From contig NZ_CP045915.1 of the NCBI RefSeq assembly GCF_009650095.1, positions 930,001 to 994,000 on the forward strand: a stretch of DNA of 64,000 nucleotides. The letters are read 5' to 3'. Of this stretch, positions 18,582 to 27,451 are shown piece after piece (position 1 is the stretch's first letter; the number at the start of each line of letters is the position of its first letter). Made by a program: the position numbers and the translations under genes. The notes beneath the pieces were generated by a model, which did no database searches, was not told the origin of the DNA, and saw only the letters and a list, made by a program, of their open reading frames with translations. Source of the stretch: Gracilibacillus salitolerans (GTDB lineage Bacteria; Bacillota; Bacilli; Bacillales; Amphibacillaceae).

Positions 18582-19313
18582 ATGAAAAAGGATATCCAAC
18601 TCATTGCTCTAGACATGGACGGAACCTTGTTAGGCAATGACCACCGAGTTTCGGAAACGAACAAAGAAGCAATTATAAAAGCACGGGAAAAAGGTGTAGA
18701 AGTGATTATTTCTACAGGAAGACATTATCAAACAAGCTCTGATATTGCAAAAGAATTGGATATACATTATCTGATAACGGTAAATGGCAGTGAAATTTGG
18801 ACAATGACTGGTGATTTAATTGCTCGTCAAACACTTGATGCAAGAATTATTGAGAAGCTTGTTGCTTTAAAAGAAGAGCATCAAACATGGGCATGGTTAT
18901 CTTCAACAGATCAAATCTGGCGAGGAGAAGTGCCAGAAGATATTTTAGCACATGAGTGGTTAAAATTTGGTTTTGACACAAAAGATCCAGAAACTAAAGG
19001 AAAGATTATGGAAACAATTGAAAGCTGGGAAGAAATTGAGTTAAGTAACTCCAGCCCAACAAATATAGAAGTCAATGCTGTAGGTGTCAATAAAGCAGCA
19101 GCGATTGAGATTGTTTGTGAACGTTTAGGAATTAACATGTCTCAGGTAATGGCCATGGGCGATAGCTTAAATGATATTAAAATGATCCAAAAAGCAGGAC
19201 TAGGAGTTGCAATGGGGAATGCCCAAGAGGAAGTCAAAAAAGTAGCTGACACAGAAACAACCACAAACGACCAAGACGGCGTAGCAAGAGCGATAGAAGA
19301 ATGGGTGTTGTAA
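18582..19313 (+). CDS. Cof-type HAD-IIB phosphatase
   Basis: The protein starts MKKDIQLIALDMDGTLLGND, carrying the HAD motif I DMDGT. Motif II is ISTGRHY and motif III/IV is MAMGDSLNDIKMIQKAGLGVAMGNA. It has about 243 residues, slightly short for Cof enzymes, because the cap is reduced. Such enzymes dephosphorylate sugar phosphates or nucleotides in the cytoplasm. I chose the ATG at 18582 because GAGAGGAG precedes it; an ATG eight codons earlier lacks a site. Confidence 0.88.
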   Translation: MKKDIQLIALDMDGTLLGNDHRVSETNKEAIIKAREKGVEVIISTGRHYQTSSDIAKELDIHYLITVNGSEIWTMTGDLIARQTLDARIIEKLVALKEEHQTWAWLSSTDQIWRGEVPEDILAHEWLKFGFDTKDPETKGKIMETIESWEEIELSNSSPTNIEVNAVGVNKAAAIEIVCERLGINMSQVMAMGDSLNDIKMIQKAGLGVAMGNAQEEVKKVADTETTTNDQDGVARAIEEWVL

Positions 19314-19495
19314 ATAGTCTAACGGAGGATTATAAATTTTCAGAAAATTAATAGCTATTACTTGCAGAGCCCGTTTCTATATAATAACTTATTATATGGA
19401 GTGAATTTTTCAGATCACTACAGTAATATTCGATTTCGTGCTAAAATAGATAATGGAATAATACATAGTGACAAAAAAAAGGAGCGAATAATAGG

Positions 19496-20917
19496 ATGGC
19501 AAAACAACAATTTGGTGTGATAGGTCTTGCTGTTATGGGTAAAAATCTTGCACTTAACGTGGAAAGCAGAGGATACTCTTTAGCAGTATTTAACAGAACT
19601 TATCAAAAAACAGAAGACTTTTTAAATAATGAAGCAAAAGGTAAAAACTTTGTTGGGGCAGAAACCATCGAGGAATTTGTAAATTCTTTAGAAACACCTC
19701 GTAAGATCATGCTTATGGTACAAGCTGGTCCGGCAACTGACGCAACCATTGCTTCACTAAAACCACTTCTTGATGAAGGAGATATTTTAATCGACGGTGG
19801 TAACACTTTTTTCAAAGATACTATGCGTCGTAACGCAGAGTTAGACGAATCTGGTATTCACTTTATCGGAACTGGTGTATCTGGTGGGGAAGAAGGGGCA
19901 CTTAAGGGGCCGTCTATCATGCCAGGAGGACAAAAAGAAGCATATGATAAAGTAGCACCAATTTTCGAAGCAATTTCTGCAAAAGTGGAAGGTGATCCTT
20001 GTGTAACTTACATCGGGCCAAACGGTGCTGGTCACTATGTAAAAATGGTTCACAACGGTATCGAGTATGGCGATATGCAACTAATCTGTGAAGCATACTT
20101 TATTATGAAGCACGTACTTGGACTTGGAGCAGAAGAACTTCATGAAGTATTTGCAGAATGGAATAAAGGGGAACTCGACAGTTACCTAATTGAAATCACT
20201 ACAGATATCTTCAAGAAGAAAGATAAAGAAACAGGCAAACCAATGATAGATGTTATCCTTGATACTGCTGGTCAAAAAGGTACAGGTAAATGGACAAGCC
20301 AAAGCTCACTAGACTTAGGTGTACCATTACCAGTTATTACGGAATCTGTTTTTGCACGTTTCATTTCTGCGATGAAAGAAGAGCGTGTAGCAGCAAGCAA
20401 AGTATTACAAGGGCCGTCTGCTGGCGACAAGCCATATGAAGGCGACAAAGACGAGCTTATCGAAGCAATCCGTAAAGCACTTTATATGAGTAAAATTGTT
20501 TCTTATGCACAAGGTTTCGCACAAATGCGTGCAGCTTCTGAAGAAAATGACTGGAATTTACAATACGGAAACATTTCTATGATCTTCCGTGGTGGATGTA
20601 TCATCCGTGCACAATTCTTACAAAAAATTAAAGAAGCATATGATCGTGATCCAGCACTTGCGAACCTATTGCTTGATCCATACTTCAAAGAGATCGTGGA
20701 AAGCTATCAAACTTCTCTACGTAAAGTGCTTTCTCTTGCAATGGAACGCGGTATTCCAGTACCAGGCTTTGCTAGTGCATTAGCTTACTATGACAGCTAT
20801 CGTACAGAAACATTGCCTGCAAACTTACTACAAGCACAACGCGACTACTTTGGTGCTCACACGTATCAGCGTAACGACAAAGAAGGCGTGTTCCATACAG
20901 AATGGTTGGAAGACTAA
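19496..20917 (+). CDS. gndA: 6-phosphogluconate dehydrogenase, decarboxylating
   Basis: The 473-residue protein has an N-terminal Rossmann domain ([17 protein letters not shown]), the substrate signature [19 protein letters not shown] near 125-145, and [13 protein letters not shown] near 185. It converts 6-phosphogluconate to ribulose 5-phosphate with NADP+ and releases CO2. The G6P dehydrogenase gene lies 3 kb away at 23918-25399, so both oxidative pentose-phosphate enzymes are in the same neighbourhood but not in one operon. AAAGGAGCG precedes the ATG at a longish distance. Confidence 0.95.
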   Translation: MAKQQFGVIGLAVMGKNLALNVESRGYSLAVFNRTYQKTEDFLNNEAKGKNFVGAETIEEFVNSLETPRKIMLMVQAGPATDATIASLKPLLDEGDILIDGGNTFFKDTMRRNAELDESGIHFIGTGVSGGEEGALKGPSIMPGGQKEAYDKVAPIFEAISAKVEGDPCVTYIGPNGAGHYVKMVHNGIEYGDMQLICEAYFIMKHVLGLGAEELHEVFAEWNKGELDSYLIEITTDIFKKKDKETGKPMIDVILDTAGQKGTGKWTSQSSLDLGVPLPVITESVFARFISAMKEERVAASKVLQGPSAGDKPYEGDKDELIEAIRKALYMSKIVSYAQGFAQMRAASEENDWNLQYGNISMIFRGGCIIRAQFLQKIKEAYDRDPALANLLLDPYFKEIVESYQTSLRKVLSLAMERGIPVPGFASALAYYDSYRTETLPANLLQAQRDYFGAHTYQRNDKEGVFHTEWLED

Positions 20918-20924
20918 TAATGAG

Positions 20925-20957
20925 AAAACCCTCTTGCTTTTTGGCAAGAGGGTTTTT
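20925..20957. terminator. bidirectional terminator between gndA and the antiporter gene
   Basis: AAAACCCTCTTGC and GCAAGAGGGTTTT form a 13-bp stem with a short loop and T-runs on both strands, between two convergent genes; it overlaps the 3' end of the antiporter gene. Confidence 0.9.
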
Positions 20958-22422
20958 AGCCTTCTAATAATTCCTTCAATTGTGTTTTGTTCTTTTTAGA
21001 AACTAAAATAAATAGAATATCACCTTTTTTAATGATGGTGTCACCAGTTGGGGTAACCAATTCATTATTTCTTATGATAGCACTTATTAAAGCATCCTTA
21101 GGAAAATCAATATCTACTAATTGTTCTCCTATCAAATTCCCTTCATCTCGCACCTCATATTCAATCATTTCTGCATTTGTTTTTCCAATGGAAATAAGCT
21201 CTAAGCTATGCATTGGCTCAGTCCGAGTGCGACCTGATAATCCAAGTTTATCAGCAAGAATAGAGATCGTGGATCCTTGAATCGAAGCGGAGATTAAAAC
21301 AACGAAGAACACAACATTAAAAAATAATTGTCCATTATCTAGCCCTGCTACCATCGGAAAGGTGGCTAATACGATAGGAACTGCACCTTTTAAACCTGCC
21401 CACGAAAGAAAGATTATTTCTTTGAAGGTGTAAGTTAACTTAAATGTGCTAATAAATACTGCTATTGGGCGAGCCAGTAAAATTAAAATTAATGAAATAA
21501 CTAACCCTTTCCAAATGATGTTGAAAGTAAATAAGTCATTTGGAAAAACAAGCAGTCCCAGTATAGTAAACATAAGAATTTGAGCAATCCATGCAATACC
21601 TTCATTAAAACGGAAAATCGAATGACGATAGGATATTTCTGAGTTTCCGATATACACAGCTAATACATACACAGCTAATAGTCCACTAGCCTGCACAAGG
21701 TCAGAAAAACTAAACGTTAACAACGCAAATGCCAGACCAAACACAGGATATAATCCACTTGAATCTAAATTTATTTTATTGATGGAATAAACAGCTATTA
21801 CTCCCATCACTAAACCAACTAAAATACCTGCAAGCATTTGCCAAAAAAATGAGCCAATTAAGAAAAAGTAAGAAGTCTGGTCATTCATGATTAATTCAAT
21901 GAAAGAGATAGTAAGTATCATAGCCATAGGATCATTTGAGCCAGACTCTGCTTCTAAGGTTGATCCGATTCTCGGCTTAATATTTTGTCCTTTTAAAACT
22001 GCAAAGACAGCAGCTGCATCAGTAGAACCAACGATTGCTCCAAACAGGAAACCTTCTAACCAAGTGACCCCTAAAATGAATTTAGCAGCAACGGCAACTA
22101 CCAATGAAGTGATAACAACGCCTAATGTAGCTAGTGAAATGGATGGACCAATAACTGGGCGGATATTATTCCATTTCGTTTGCAGCCCTCCCTCAAACAG
22201 AATGATAACAAGTGCCAGCATACCAATTAATTGTGTAAGGTTATAATCACTAAAATAAATGAAATTTAACCCGTCGCTTCCAACTAGCATTCCAATTGCT
22301 ATATATAAAATTAGCACTGGTACACCAATTCTGCTTGAAAATTTAGTGGTTAAAACTCCTATAATAAACAATAATCCTATCGTTAAAATAAAGTATTCCG
22401 TAGTAAATAAGTCACCATTCAT
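20956..22422 (-). CDS. K+(Na+)/H+ antiporter, CPA1 family with TrkA-C domain
   Basis: The protein of about 488 residues has some 12 membrane helices (to about 395), including GSTDAAAVFAVL and the ESGSNDPMA motif of the exchange site, then a soluble TrkA_C domain (about 400-488) thought to sense ligands. The overall form matches NhaP2/CvrA-type potassium/proton antiporters, which expel K+ or Na+ for pH and osmotic balance. The ATG at 22422 has AAAGGGA six bases upstream; another ATG two codons earlier touches the site. Ion preference is not readable. Confidence 0.88.
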   Translation of the reverse strand: MNGDLFTTEYFILTIGLLFIIGVLTTKFSSRIGVPVLILYIAIGMLVGSDGLNFIYFSDYNLTQLIGMLALVIILFEGGLQTKWNNIRPVIGPSISLATLGVVITSLVVAVAAKFILGVTWLEGFLFGAIVGSTDAAAVFAVLKGQNIKPRIGSTLEAESGSNDPMAMILTISFIELIMNDQTSYFFLIGSFFWQMLAGILVGLVMGVIAVYSINKINLDSSGLYPVFGLAFALLTFSFSDLVQASGLLAVYVLAVYIGNSEISYRHSIFRFNEGIAWIAQILMFTILGLLVFPNDLFTFNIIWKGLVISLILILLARPIAVFISTFKLTYTFKEIIFLSWAGLKGAVPIVLATFPMVAGLDNGQLFFNVVFFVVLISASIQGSTISILADKLGLSGRTRTEPMHSLELISIGKTNAEMIEYEVRDEGNLIGEQLVDIDFPKDALISAIIRNNELVTPTGDTIIKKGDILFILVSKKNKTQLKELLEG

Positions 22423-22439
22423 GGACATTCCCTTTCTTT

Positions 22440-22997
22440 TTATAAATTCACATCTACTTGTATAGACGTGTGCTCATTTTTATCTATTCCAATATAGTGA
22501 AATGTTTCAGAAGTAGAGGAATGTCCATATATATCCCTTATGATGGATATGGCGATTCCTTTCCTGTAGGCGTGATACCCAAATGTTTTTCGTAATGTAT
22601 GCGTGCCAATCCTATCATTAATTCCAATTTCCCGTGTGGCTTTATTTATGATTCGATAGGCCTGTTGACGTGTAATAGGGTAGGATCCGTTTTTAGTCTT
22701 AAATAAGTAATCTTCTGAGGATAGATTTGCTTGTAGCATATATTGATTCAAGGCAGAACGAACTTTAGAGTTTAAATAAATAGAGCGGTTTGTTTTGTTA
22801 TGGATGGATTGTAAAAATTCTCTTGGTTGTTCTCCGACCCATACTTGATCAACTTTAATTGCTAATAACTCATTAATACGTAAGCCTGTATTAATTTCAA
22901 ATACAAATAATAGGTAATCGCGGAGGGAGCGTTTTTTAAGATATGTTCTTAATTTCCTTATATGATTTACATCTTTAATAGGTAAAACAAATTCCAT
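22440..22997 (-). CDS. short tyrosine recombinase (catalytic domain only)
   Basis: The 185-residue protein contains the tyrosine recombinase catalytic set: Arg in NTGLRINELL (about 40), HTLRKTFG (about 135), GHSS (about 160) and the Tyr in FHYIGI (about 170). The N-terminal SAM-like DNA-binding domain of XerC/D and phage integrases (about 100 residues) is absent. Similar short integrase-like proteins occur as single chromosomal genes in Bacillus (for example YoeC, from memory). No prophage or att site is seen nearby. GGAGAGA lies before the ATG. Its target is unknown. Confidence 0.85.
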   Translation of the reverse strand: MEFVLPIKDVNHIRKLRTYLKKRSLRDYLLFVFEINTGLRINELLAIKVDQVWVGEQPREFLQSIHNKTNRSIYLNSKVRSALNQYMLQANLSSEDYLFKTKNGSYPITRQQAYRIINKATREIGINDRIGTHTLRKTFGYHAYRKGIAISIIRDIYGHSSTSETFHYIGIDKNEHTSIQVDVNL

Positions 22998-23071
22998 TTT
23001 TATCTCTCCATTTATGTTACTTATTACATATTATATCAAAGGTTTTGTAACACACAAAATGGTTTGCATAA

Positions 23072-23100
23072 AAAAACGTTGATCACTGACCAACGTTTTT
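23072..23100 (-). terminator. terminator-like palindrome after the cyclase gene
   Basis: AAAAACGTTG and CAACGTTTTT pair perfectly around a 9-nt loop. It lies about 115 bases downstream of the cyclase gene stop, in an otherwise empty gap. Confidence 0.6.
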
Positions 23101-23216
23101 GATACATAAATAATGAAATTTTATTTTAGAGGGAGCTACATCGATAAGAAACAATCTTATGGACAAAAATATTTCAAATTAGAATCTAGTATCCGCAATA
23201 ACCTCCAACAAAAAAG

Positions 23217-23849
23217 TTACGAACTCGGAAATTGATCAAATAATAAAACTCTCGCTGGTGCTGCTTCCGTACCTACTAATTTTAAAGGAGCCGCAACCAT
23301 AGAGTACACTCCAGGTTCAATATCTTTTAATCGTAGACCTTCCACAATGATGATGTCATTCTTAAACAGTTTGCGGTGGGTTGGATTACCTTCCTGGCTG
23401 CGTTCTATCCCTAATGTATCAATACCGATACCTTCAATTCCTTTTTCCACTAAGTATTCAGCACCATCTTCTTTTAAATAAATAAATTCATAGTCAAAAT
23501 CCTCACTATGATAGTAAGAGTTTTTTGTTTTACATAAAAGAAAATCATCCTGCTCAATCGAATGCGCTTCCAAATCAGATCGAGTGATACCATCTTCTGC
23601 CTTTTCCAGATCGAGTACTTTCACTTGTCGCACAAGTCGCTCCAATTGTATTGTTTCAAAGGTGTCTGCGTCATTGATCATGTGTAATGGTGCATCGATA
23701 TGGGTACCAGTGTGAAGCCCCAGTGTAGCCGTAGTATCTGTGACATGACCATTCGTTTGGGTATCAAAAACAGGTTTCTTACTGACTATGTCCTCCCACA
23801 CTTGCATGGCTGGATAGACATCCATCGAAATATCATAAAATTTCATCAT
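23217..23849 (-). CDS. cyclase family protein (kynurenine formamidase-like metal hydrolase)
   Basis: The protein of about 210 residues contains the family metal-binding motif HTGTHIDAPLH (about 50-60), and a second conserved region, IGIDTLGIE, before the C-terminal part. Family members are Mn/Zn-dependent hydrolases of N-formylkynurenine or related amides and lactones. No tryptophan catabolism genes are near, so the substrate is open. The open frame extends 31 codons further upstream, but AGGAGGAGGA lies just before the ATGATGATG cluster at 23852-23844, and the upstream part would cover the zwf terminator, so I place the start at 23849. Confidence 0.85.
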   Translation of the reverse strand: MMKFYDISMDVYPAMQVWEDIVSKKPVFDTQTNGHVTDTTATLGLHTGTHIDAPLHMINDADTFETIQLERLVRQVKVLDLEKAEDGITRSDLEAHSIEQDDFLLCKTKNSYYHSEDFDYEFIYLKEDGAEYLVEKGIEGIGIDTLGIERSQEGNPTHRKLFKNDIIIVEGLRLKDIEPGVYSMVAAPLKLVGTEAAPARVLLFDQFPSS

Positions 23850-23874
23850 CATTCCTCCTCCTTTGATAGGAAAA

Positions 23875-23909
23875 AAGCAACCAATCAACGTTACATTGAT
23901 TGATTGCTT
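23875..23909 (-). terminator. zwf terminator
   Basis: AAGCAACCAATCAA and TTGATTGATTGCTT pair over 14 bp with one G-T pair, eight bases after the zwf stop, followed on the minus strand by TTTTTTCC. Confidence 0.85.
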
Positions 23910-23917
23910 TTGCATCT

Positions 23918-25399
23918 TTATTCTGGGGTAACGTCCCACCACTCGAAACCATCTTTGTTTAATAAAAGATCTGCATCTTCTGGACCATTCGATCCTGTTG
24001 TATAGTTAGGGAAGTCTGCTTTTTTCTTCGACCATGCATTTGCTATCACATCGACAAACTTCCAAGATAGAGCTACTTCATCCCAATGGGTAAAGTTAGT
24101 AGAATCACCGCGCATACAGTCATGTAATAAAATCTCGTATGCTTCAGGTGTATTCATTTTATCTTCTGAGTTATTGTCATAGCTTAATGTGATTGGCGTA
24201 GAAGACGCATTGTAGTCGCCTTTCTTCGCATTAACATGTAACGTAATACCTTCATGTGGCTGTACGTGAATCACTAATAAGTTTGACTTTGTCTCATGTT
24301 CTTGACCATAGTAAAGATTCATTGGTAAGTCTTTGAATTCTACCACGATTTCCGTTGATTTACGTTTCATACGTTTCCCAGTACGAATGTAGAATGGAAC
24401 ACCAGCCCAACGGAAGTTATCAATCATTAGTTTCGCTGCGACAAATGTATCAGTATTAGACTCTGGGTCTACGCCGTTACCTTCACGGTATGCAGGTAGT
24501 TCTTCACCATTGACATTACCTTTGTCATATTGACCGCGAATGAAGTAATCATCCACTTCATTTTCATTTAATTTGCGTAAAGCACGCAATACTTTTACTT
24601 TTTCACCACGGATTTCTTCAGGTGTTAATTTGATTGGTGGATCCATCGCGATTAACGCAAGCATTTGTAGCATATGGTTTTGCACCATATCTTTTAAGGC
24701 GCCTGCACCATCATAATAACGTCCACGCTCTTCTACACCGAGAATCTCACTTGATGTGATTTGGATATTAGAAATATATTGGTTATTCCATAATGGCTCA
24801 AATAAAGCATTAGCAAAACGGATAACTTCAATATTTTGCACCATTTCTTTACCAAGGTAATGGTCAATACGATAAATCTGATCCTCCGAAAATGCTTCGC
24901 GTATTTGGTCATTCAGCTCTTTGGCTGACTGATAATCATGACCAAACGGTTTTTCGATAACGAGGCGAGTCCATCCTTTTGTCGTTGTTAAACCTTCTGA
25001 TTTAAGGTTAGCTGCAAGTGTTCCAAAGAAATTAGGTGCCATAGAGAAATAGAATAGGCGATTACCTTCTGTATCATGCTTGCCATCTAATTCTTTAATT
25101 AATGTTTCCAATTCTTGATAGTGTTCAAGATCTTGGATATCAAATGGGTTGTAGTGGAAGTGACTCGCGAATTCATCTTTGTCAATATGAGGATCATCAA
25201 AATTATCGATGGATTCTTTTACTTTGTCACGAAATACCTCATTTGTCCATGGTCGTCTTGCCACACCAATTACGGCAAAATTATCGGATAACTTTCCATT
25301 TCGGTAAAGTCGGTAAATGGAAGGGTAAAGTTTTCTGTTTGCTAGATCCCCTGTTGCACCAAAAATCACAATTACTGCTTTTGGGTTATTCGTTGTCAT
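23918..25399 (-). CDS. zwf: glucose-6-phosphate 1-dehydrogenase
   Basis: The 493-residue protein opens with the nucleotide-binding motif FGATGDLANRKLYPS and contains the active-site signature RIDHYLGKEMVQN near 180. It oxidises glucose 6-phosphate to 6-phosphogluconolactone, making NADPH, and feeds the GndA step encoded nearby. It is a single gene with its own terminator. The spacer upstream (25400-25653) holds a large palindrome that may regulate it or the divergent phosphatase gene. Confidence 0.96.
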   Translation of the reverse strand: MTTNNPKAVIVIFGATGDLANRKLYPSIYRLYRNGKLSDNFAVIGVARRPWTNEVFRDKVKESIDNFDDPHIDKDEFASHFHYNPFDIQDLEHYQELETLIKELDGKHDTEGNRLFYFSMAPNFFGTLAANLKSEGLTTTKGWTRLVIEKPFGHDYQSAKELNDQIREAFSEDQIYRIDHYLGKEMVQNIEVIRFANALFEPLWNNQYISNIQITSSEILGVEERGRYYDGAGALKDMVQNHMLQMLALIAMDPPIKLTPEEIRGEKVKVLRALRKLNENEVDDYFIRGQYDKGNVNGEELPAYREGNGVDPESNTDTFVAAKLMIDNFRWAGVPFYIRTGKRMKRKSTEIVVEFKDLPMNLYYGQEHETKSNLLVIHVQPHEGITLHVNAKKGDYNASSTPITLSYDNNSEDKMNTPEAYEILLHDCMRGDSTNFTHWDEVALSWKFVDVIANAWSKKKADFPNYTTGSNGPEDADLLLNKDGFEWWDVTPE

Positions 25400-25507
25400 T
25401 AACTTTAACTACCTTTCTACTTGTTTATTTACGAGTTAAACGCATATGTGTCACGATATGCTTATAACTATGTAATTTACTAAGATAACAGCATACTTTA
25501 TTATTTT

Positions 25508-25545
25508 ATCATGTTAAATACTTCTGTTAAATTATTTAACATGAT
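25508..25545. promoter_or_regulatory. palindrome between zwf and the NagD-like gene
   Basis: ATCATGTTAAAT (25508-25519) and ATTTAACATGAT (25534-25545) are perfect 12-bp inverted repeats with a 14-bp centre. The word TGTTAAAT occurs a third time at the centre. The region lies between two divergent genes, so an operator is plausible. No known regulator motif was recognised. Confidence 0.45.
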
Positions 25546-25653
25546 AACATACAAATAACTGCTAAGTCTTTATTGTCATAAATATATACTATCATGTATT
25601 GTGAAAATGACAAATGAAATACATGGAATTTTCAAAAAATTCAGGAGGATATC

Positions 25654-26424
25654 ATGCAAAAATATAAAGGATTTTTAATTGATCTAGATGGGACAGTCTA
25701 CAAAGGAACAGAAAAAATAATCGAAGCTATTGATTTTGTGAAGGAGTTAGACCGTAGAGGATTACCATATCTCTTTTTAACGAACAATTCTACCAAACAT
25801 CCGAGTGATGTATCGAAAAAGTTAGTCGACATGGGAGTGCCAAGTACAACTGAGCACGTATTTACAACAAGTATGGCAACTGCAAGCTACATAAAAGAAC
25901 AGAAGGCTGATGCGAAGGTTTACCCTATTGGAGAAGAAGGATTACATATGGCGTTAGAAGAATGTGGTCTCGAAATCGTGGAAGAAGGTGCAGACTATGT
26001 GGTAATGGGATTGGATCGCACTATTAATTATGAGAAACTAGCAAAAGGTGCCCTAAATATCCGTGCAGGAGCAAAATTTGTAGCGACAAATGGTGATGTA
26101 GCACTGCCTACAGAGCGTGGCTTTTTACCTGGTGCTGGTTCATTAATTTCTGTATTATCGGTTACAACTGGCGTCGAGCCCAAATTTATCGGAAAACCGG
26201 AATCCATTATTGTTGACCAGGCGATTGAAGTATTAGGCACTGCAAAAGAAGAGACTTTAATGGTTGGTGATAATTATGCGACAGATATTCTGGCAGGGAT
26301 CAATGCTGGTATTGATTCGTTACTAGTACATACAGGAGTAACGACAAAAGCAGATCTTAAAGATATCGAGAAACATCCAACATTTGCGATAGATAGCTTA
26401 GCAGAATGGATTTTTGACGAGTGA
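25654..26424 (+). CDS. NagD/YutF-type HAD phosphatase
   Basis: The protein has 256 residues, exactly the usual size of the TIGR01457 family (B. subtilis YutF). Motifs: FLIDLDGTVYKG at the start, FLTNNS near 42, a C2-type cap domain, and VGDNYATDILAGINAG near 205-220. It is a cytoplasmic phosphatase of small phosphorylated metabolites. CAGGAGGA precedes the ATG. Confidence 0.93.
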   Translation: MQKYKGFLIDLDGTVYKGTEKIIEAIDFVKELDRRGLPYLFLTNNSTKHPSDVSKKLVDMGVPSTTEHVFTTSMATASYIKEQKADAKVYPIGEEGLHMALEECGLEIVEEGADYVVMGLDRTINYEKLAKGALNIRAGAKFVATNGDVALPTERGFLPGAGSLISVLSVTTGVEPKFIGKPESIIVDQAIEVLGTAKEETLMVGDNYATDILAGINAGIDSLLVHTGVTTKADLKDIEKHPTFAIDSLAEWIFDE

Positions 26425-26429
26425 AAAAT

Positions 26430-26456
26430 AATGAGCCGTTATGACGACGGCTCATT
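26430..26456. terminator. bidirectional terminator
   Basis: AATGAGCCGT and ACGGCTCATT form a 10-bp stem between the convergent NagD-like and DMT transporter genes, and include the last bases of the latter. Confidence 0.85.
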
Positions 26457-27333
26457 TGTTGTCTTTCACTCGATTCGTGATCAGGACTCCAAAGATAACG
26501 AATAACGCTCCAATTACTTGAATCCATGTGAGCTGCTCCCCTAAAAAGATCACGGCACCGATCATCGTAAAGACAGGGATGAGATTAAGAAAGACTGATG
26601 CTCTCGATGGTCCGATTGCTGCAATCCCTTTGTTATAAGCAATCAGTGCAACAAGTGAAGGAAAGATCCCTAAATAGAGCAGACCAGAAAAAACCTTCCA
26701 AGACCAGTTAATCGTTTGGATTTGTCCGATTTCGATTGTCATTAATGGAATGAACATGATAATAGCGACAACTGTCATAACAAGTAGAGCACCATAAGTA
26801 GGAAATTTCCAAGTATGCTGTTTGATAAAGATGGAATAAAACGCCCACGTAACCATGGCTAGAATCATGATCAGATCCCCACTATTAAATTGTAAATTCA
26901 TGATGATCTCCAGTGAACCTTTCGTAATCACAAAGAAGACACCAAATAAGGAAATAAATACACCTATTAATTGCTTTTGTGAAAAACGTTCATTAAACAA
27001 TAAAAAGGTAAGAATTAAGGTGAAAATAGGGGCAGTTGCCTCGACAATCCCAGCATTGATTGATGTGGTATAGTTTAATGCTAAATATACGAAAATATTA
27101 AATAATACAAGACCGGTAGCTGATAATGCGAGAATCGCTTTCCATTCCTTTTTCCATAAATCCTTATTGTTTTTCCACTCCCGATAGCCAAACGGAATGA
27201 TCACTAACAATGCAACAAGATAGCGGAACAAAGACAAGGTAATCGGAGGTATTTCCTGTGCAACAGGCTTCCCAACTATTAAGTTCCCTGCATAAAATAT
27301 CGCTGCTAATATTAAAAGAAGATAAGCCTTCAT
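26452..27333 (-). CDS. DMT superfamily (EamA) exporter
   Basis: The protein has about 293 residues with ten predicted membrane helices as two EamA repeats (about 5-135 and 150-285). The second repeat contains GPSRASVFLNLIPVFTMIGA, typical of the family. EamA proteins usually export amino acids or other small metabolites. I place the start at 27333, where GGAGGTGAAATC precedes the ATG; the frame opens nine codons earlier without a site. The substrate is unknown. Confidence 0.88.
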   Translation of the reverse strand: MKAYLLLILAAIFYAGNLIVGKPVAQEIPPITLSLFRYLVALLVIIPFGYREWKNNKDLWKKEWKAILALSATGLVLFNIFVYLALNYTTSINAGIVEATAPIFTLILTFLLFNERFSQKQLIGVFISLFGVFFVITKGSLEIIMNLQFNSGDLIMILAMVTWAFYSIFIKQHTWKFPTYGALLVMTVVAIIMFIPLMTIEIGQIQTINWSWKVFSGLLYLGIFPSLVALIAYNKGIAAIGPSRASVFLNLIPVFTMIGAVIFLGEQLTWIQVIGALFVIFGVLITNRVKDNK

Positions 27334-27392
27334 GATTTCACCTCCAACAGAAGGAAGCATAACACTTTTTTATTGAAGAAGGAAGGGGAGTA

Positions 27393-27420
27393 CCCGATAT
27401 AGCAGAAAAATCGCCCGATA
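27393..27420 (+). repeat. CCCGATA repeat, two units 21 bp apart
   Basis: CCCGATA occurs at 27393-27399 and 27414-27420, exactly 21 bp apart, between two same-strand genes. The same word and period occur at 1421-1474. Confidence 0.6.
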
Positions 27421-27426
27421 AAAAAA

Positions 27427-27450
27427 CCAGTGAGTATTATCACTCACTGG
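27427..27450 (-). terminator. terminator of the NEW3-ABC operon
   Basis: CCAGTGAGT and ACTCACTGG form a perfect 9-bp stem with a 6-nt loop, followed on the minus strand by TTTTTTT, right after the permease stop. Confidence 0.9.
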
Positions 27451-27451
27451 C

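Noticed and set aside
22440..22997. Prophage or integrative element around the recombinase
   Set aside because: Neighbours are ordinary antiporter and cyclase genes, with no phage genes, no tRNA target and no direct repeats.
23130..23210. 13-codon minus-strand frame with GGAGG after the cyclase gene
   Set aside because: Too short, started by TTG, with no paralogue or terminator arrangement to support translation.
23850..23942. 31-codon N-terminal extension of the cyclase
   Set aside because: It covers the zwf terminator, while AGGAGG lies right before the ATG cluster at 23844-23852.
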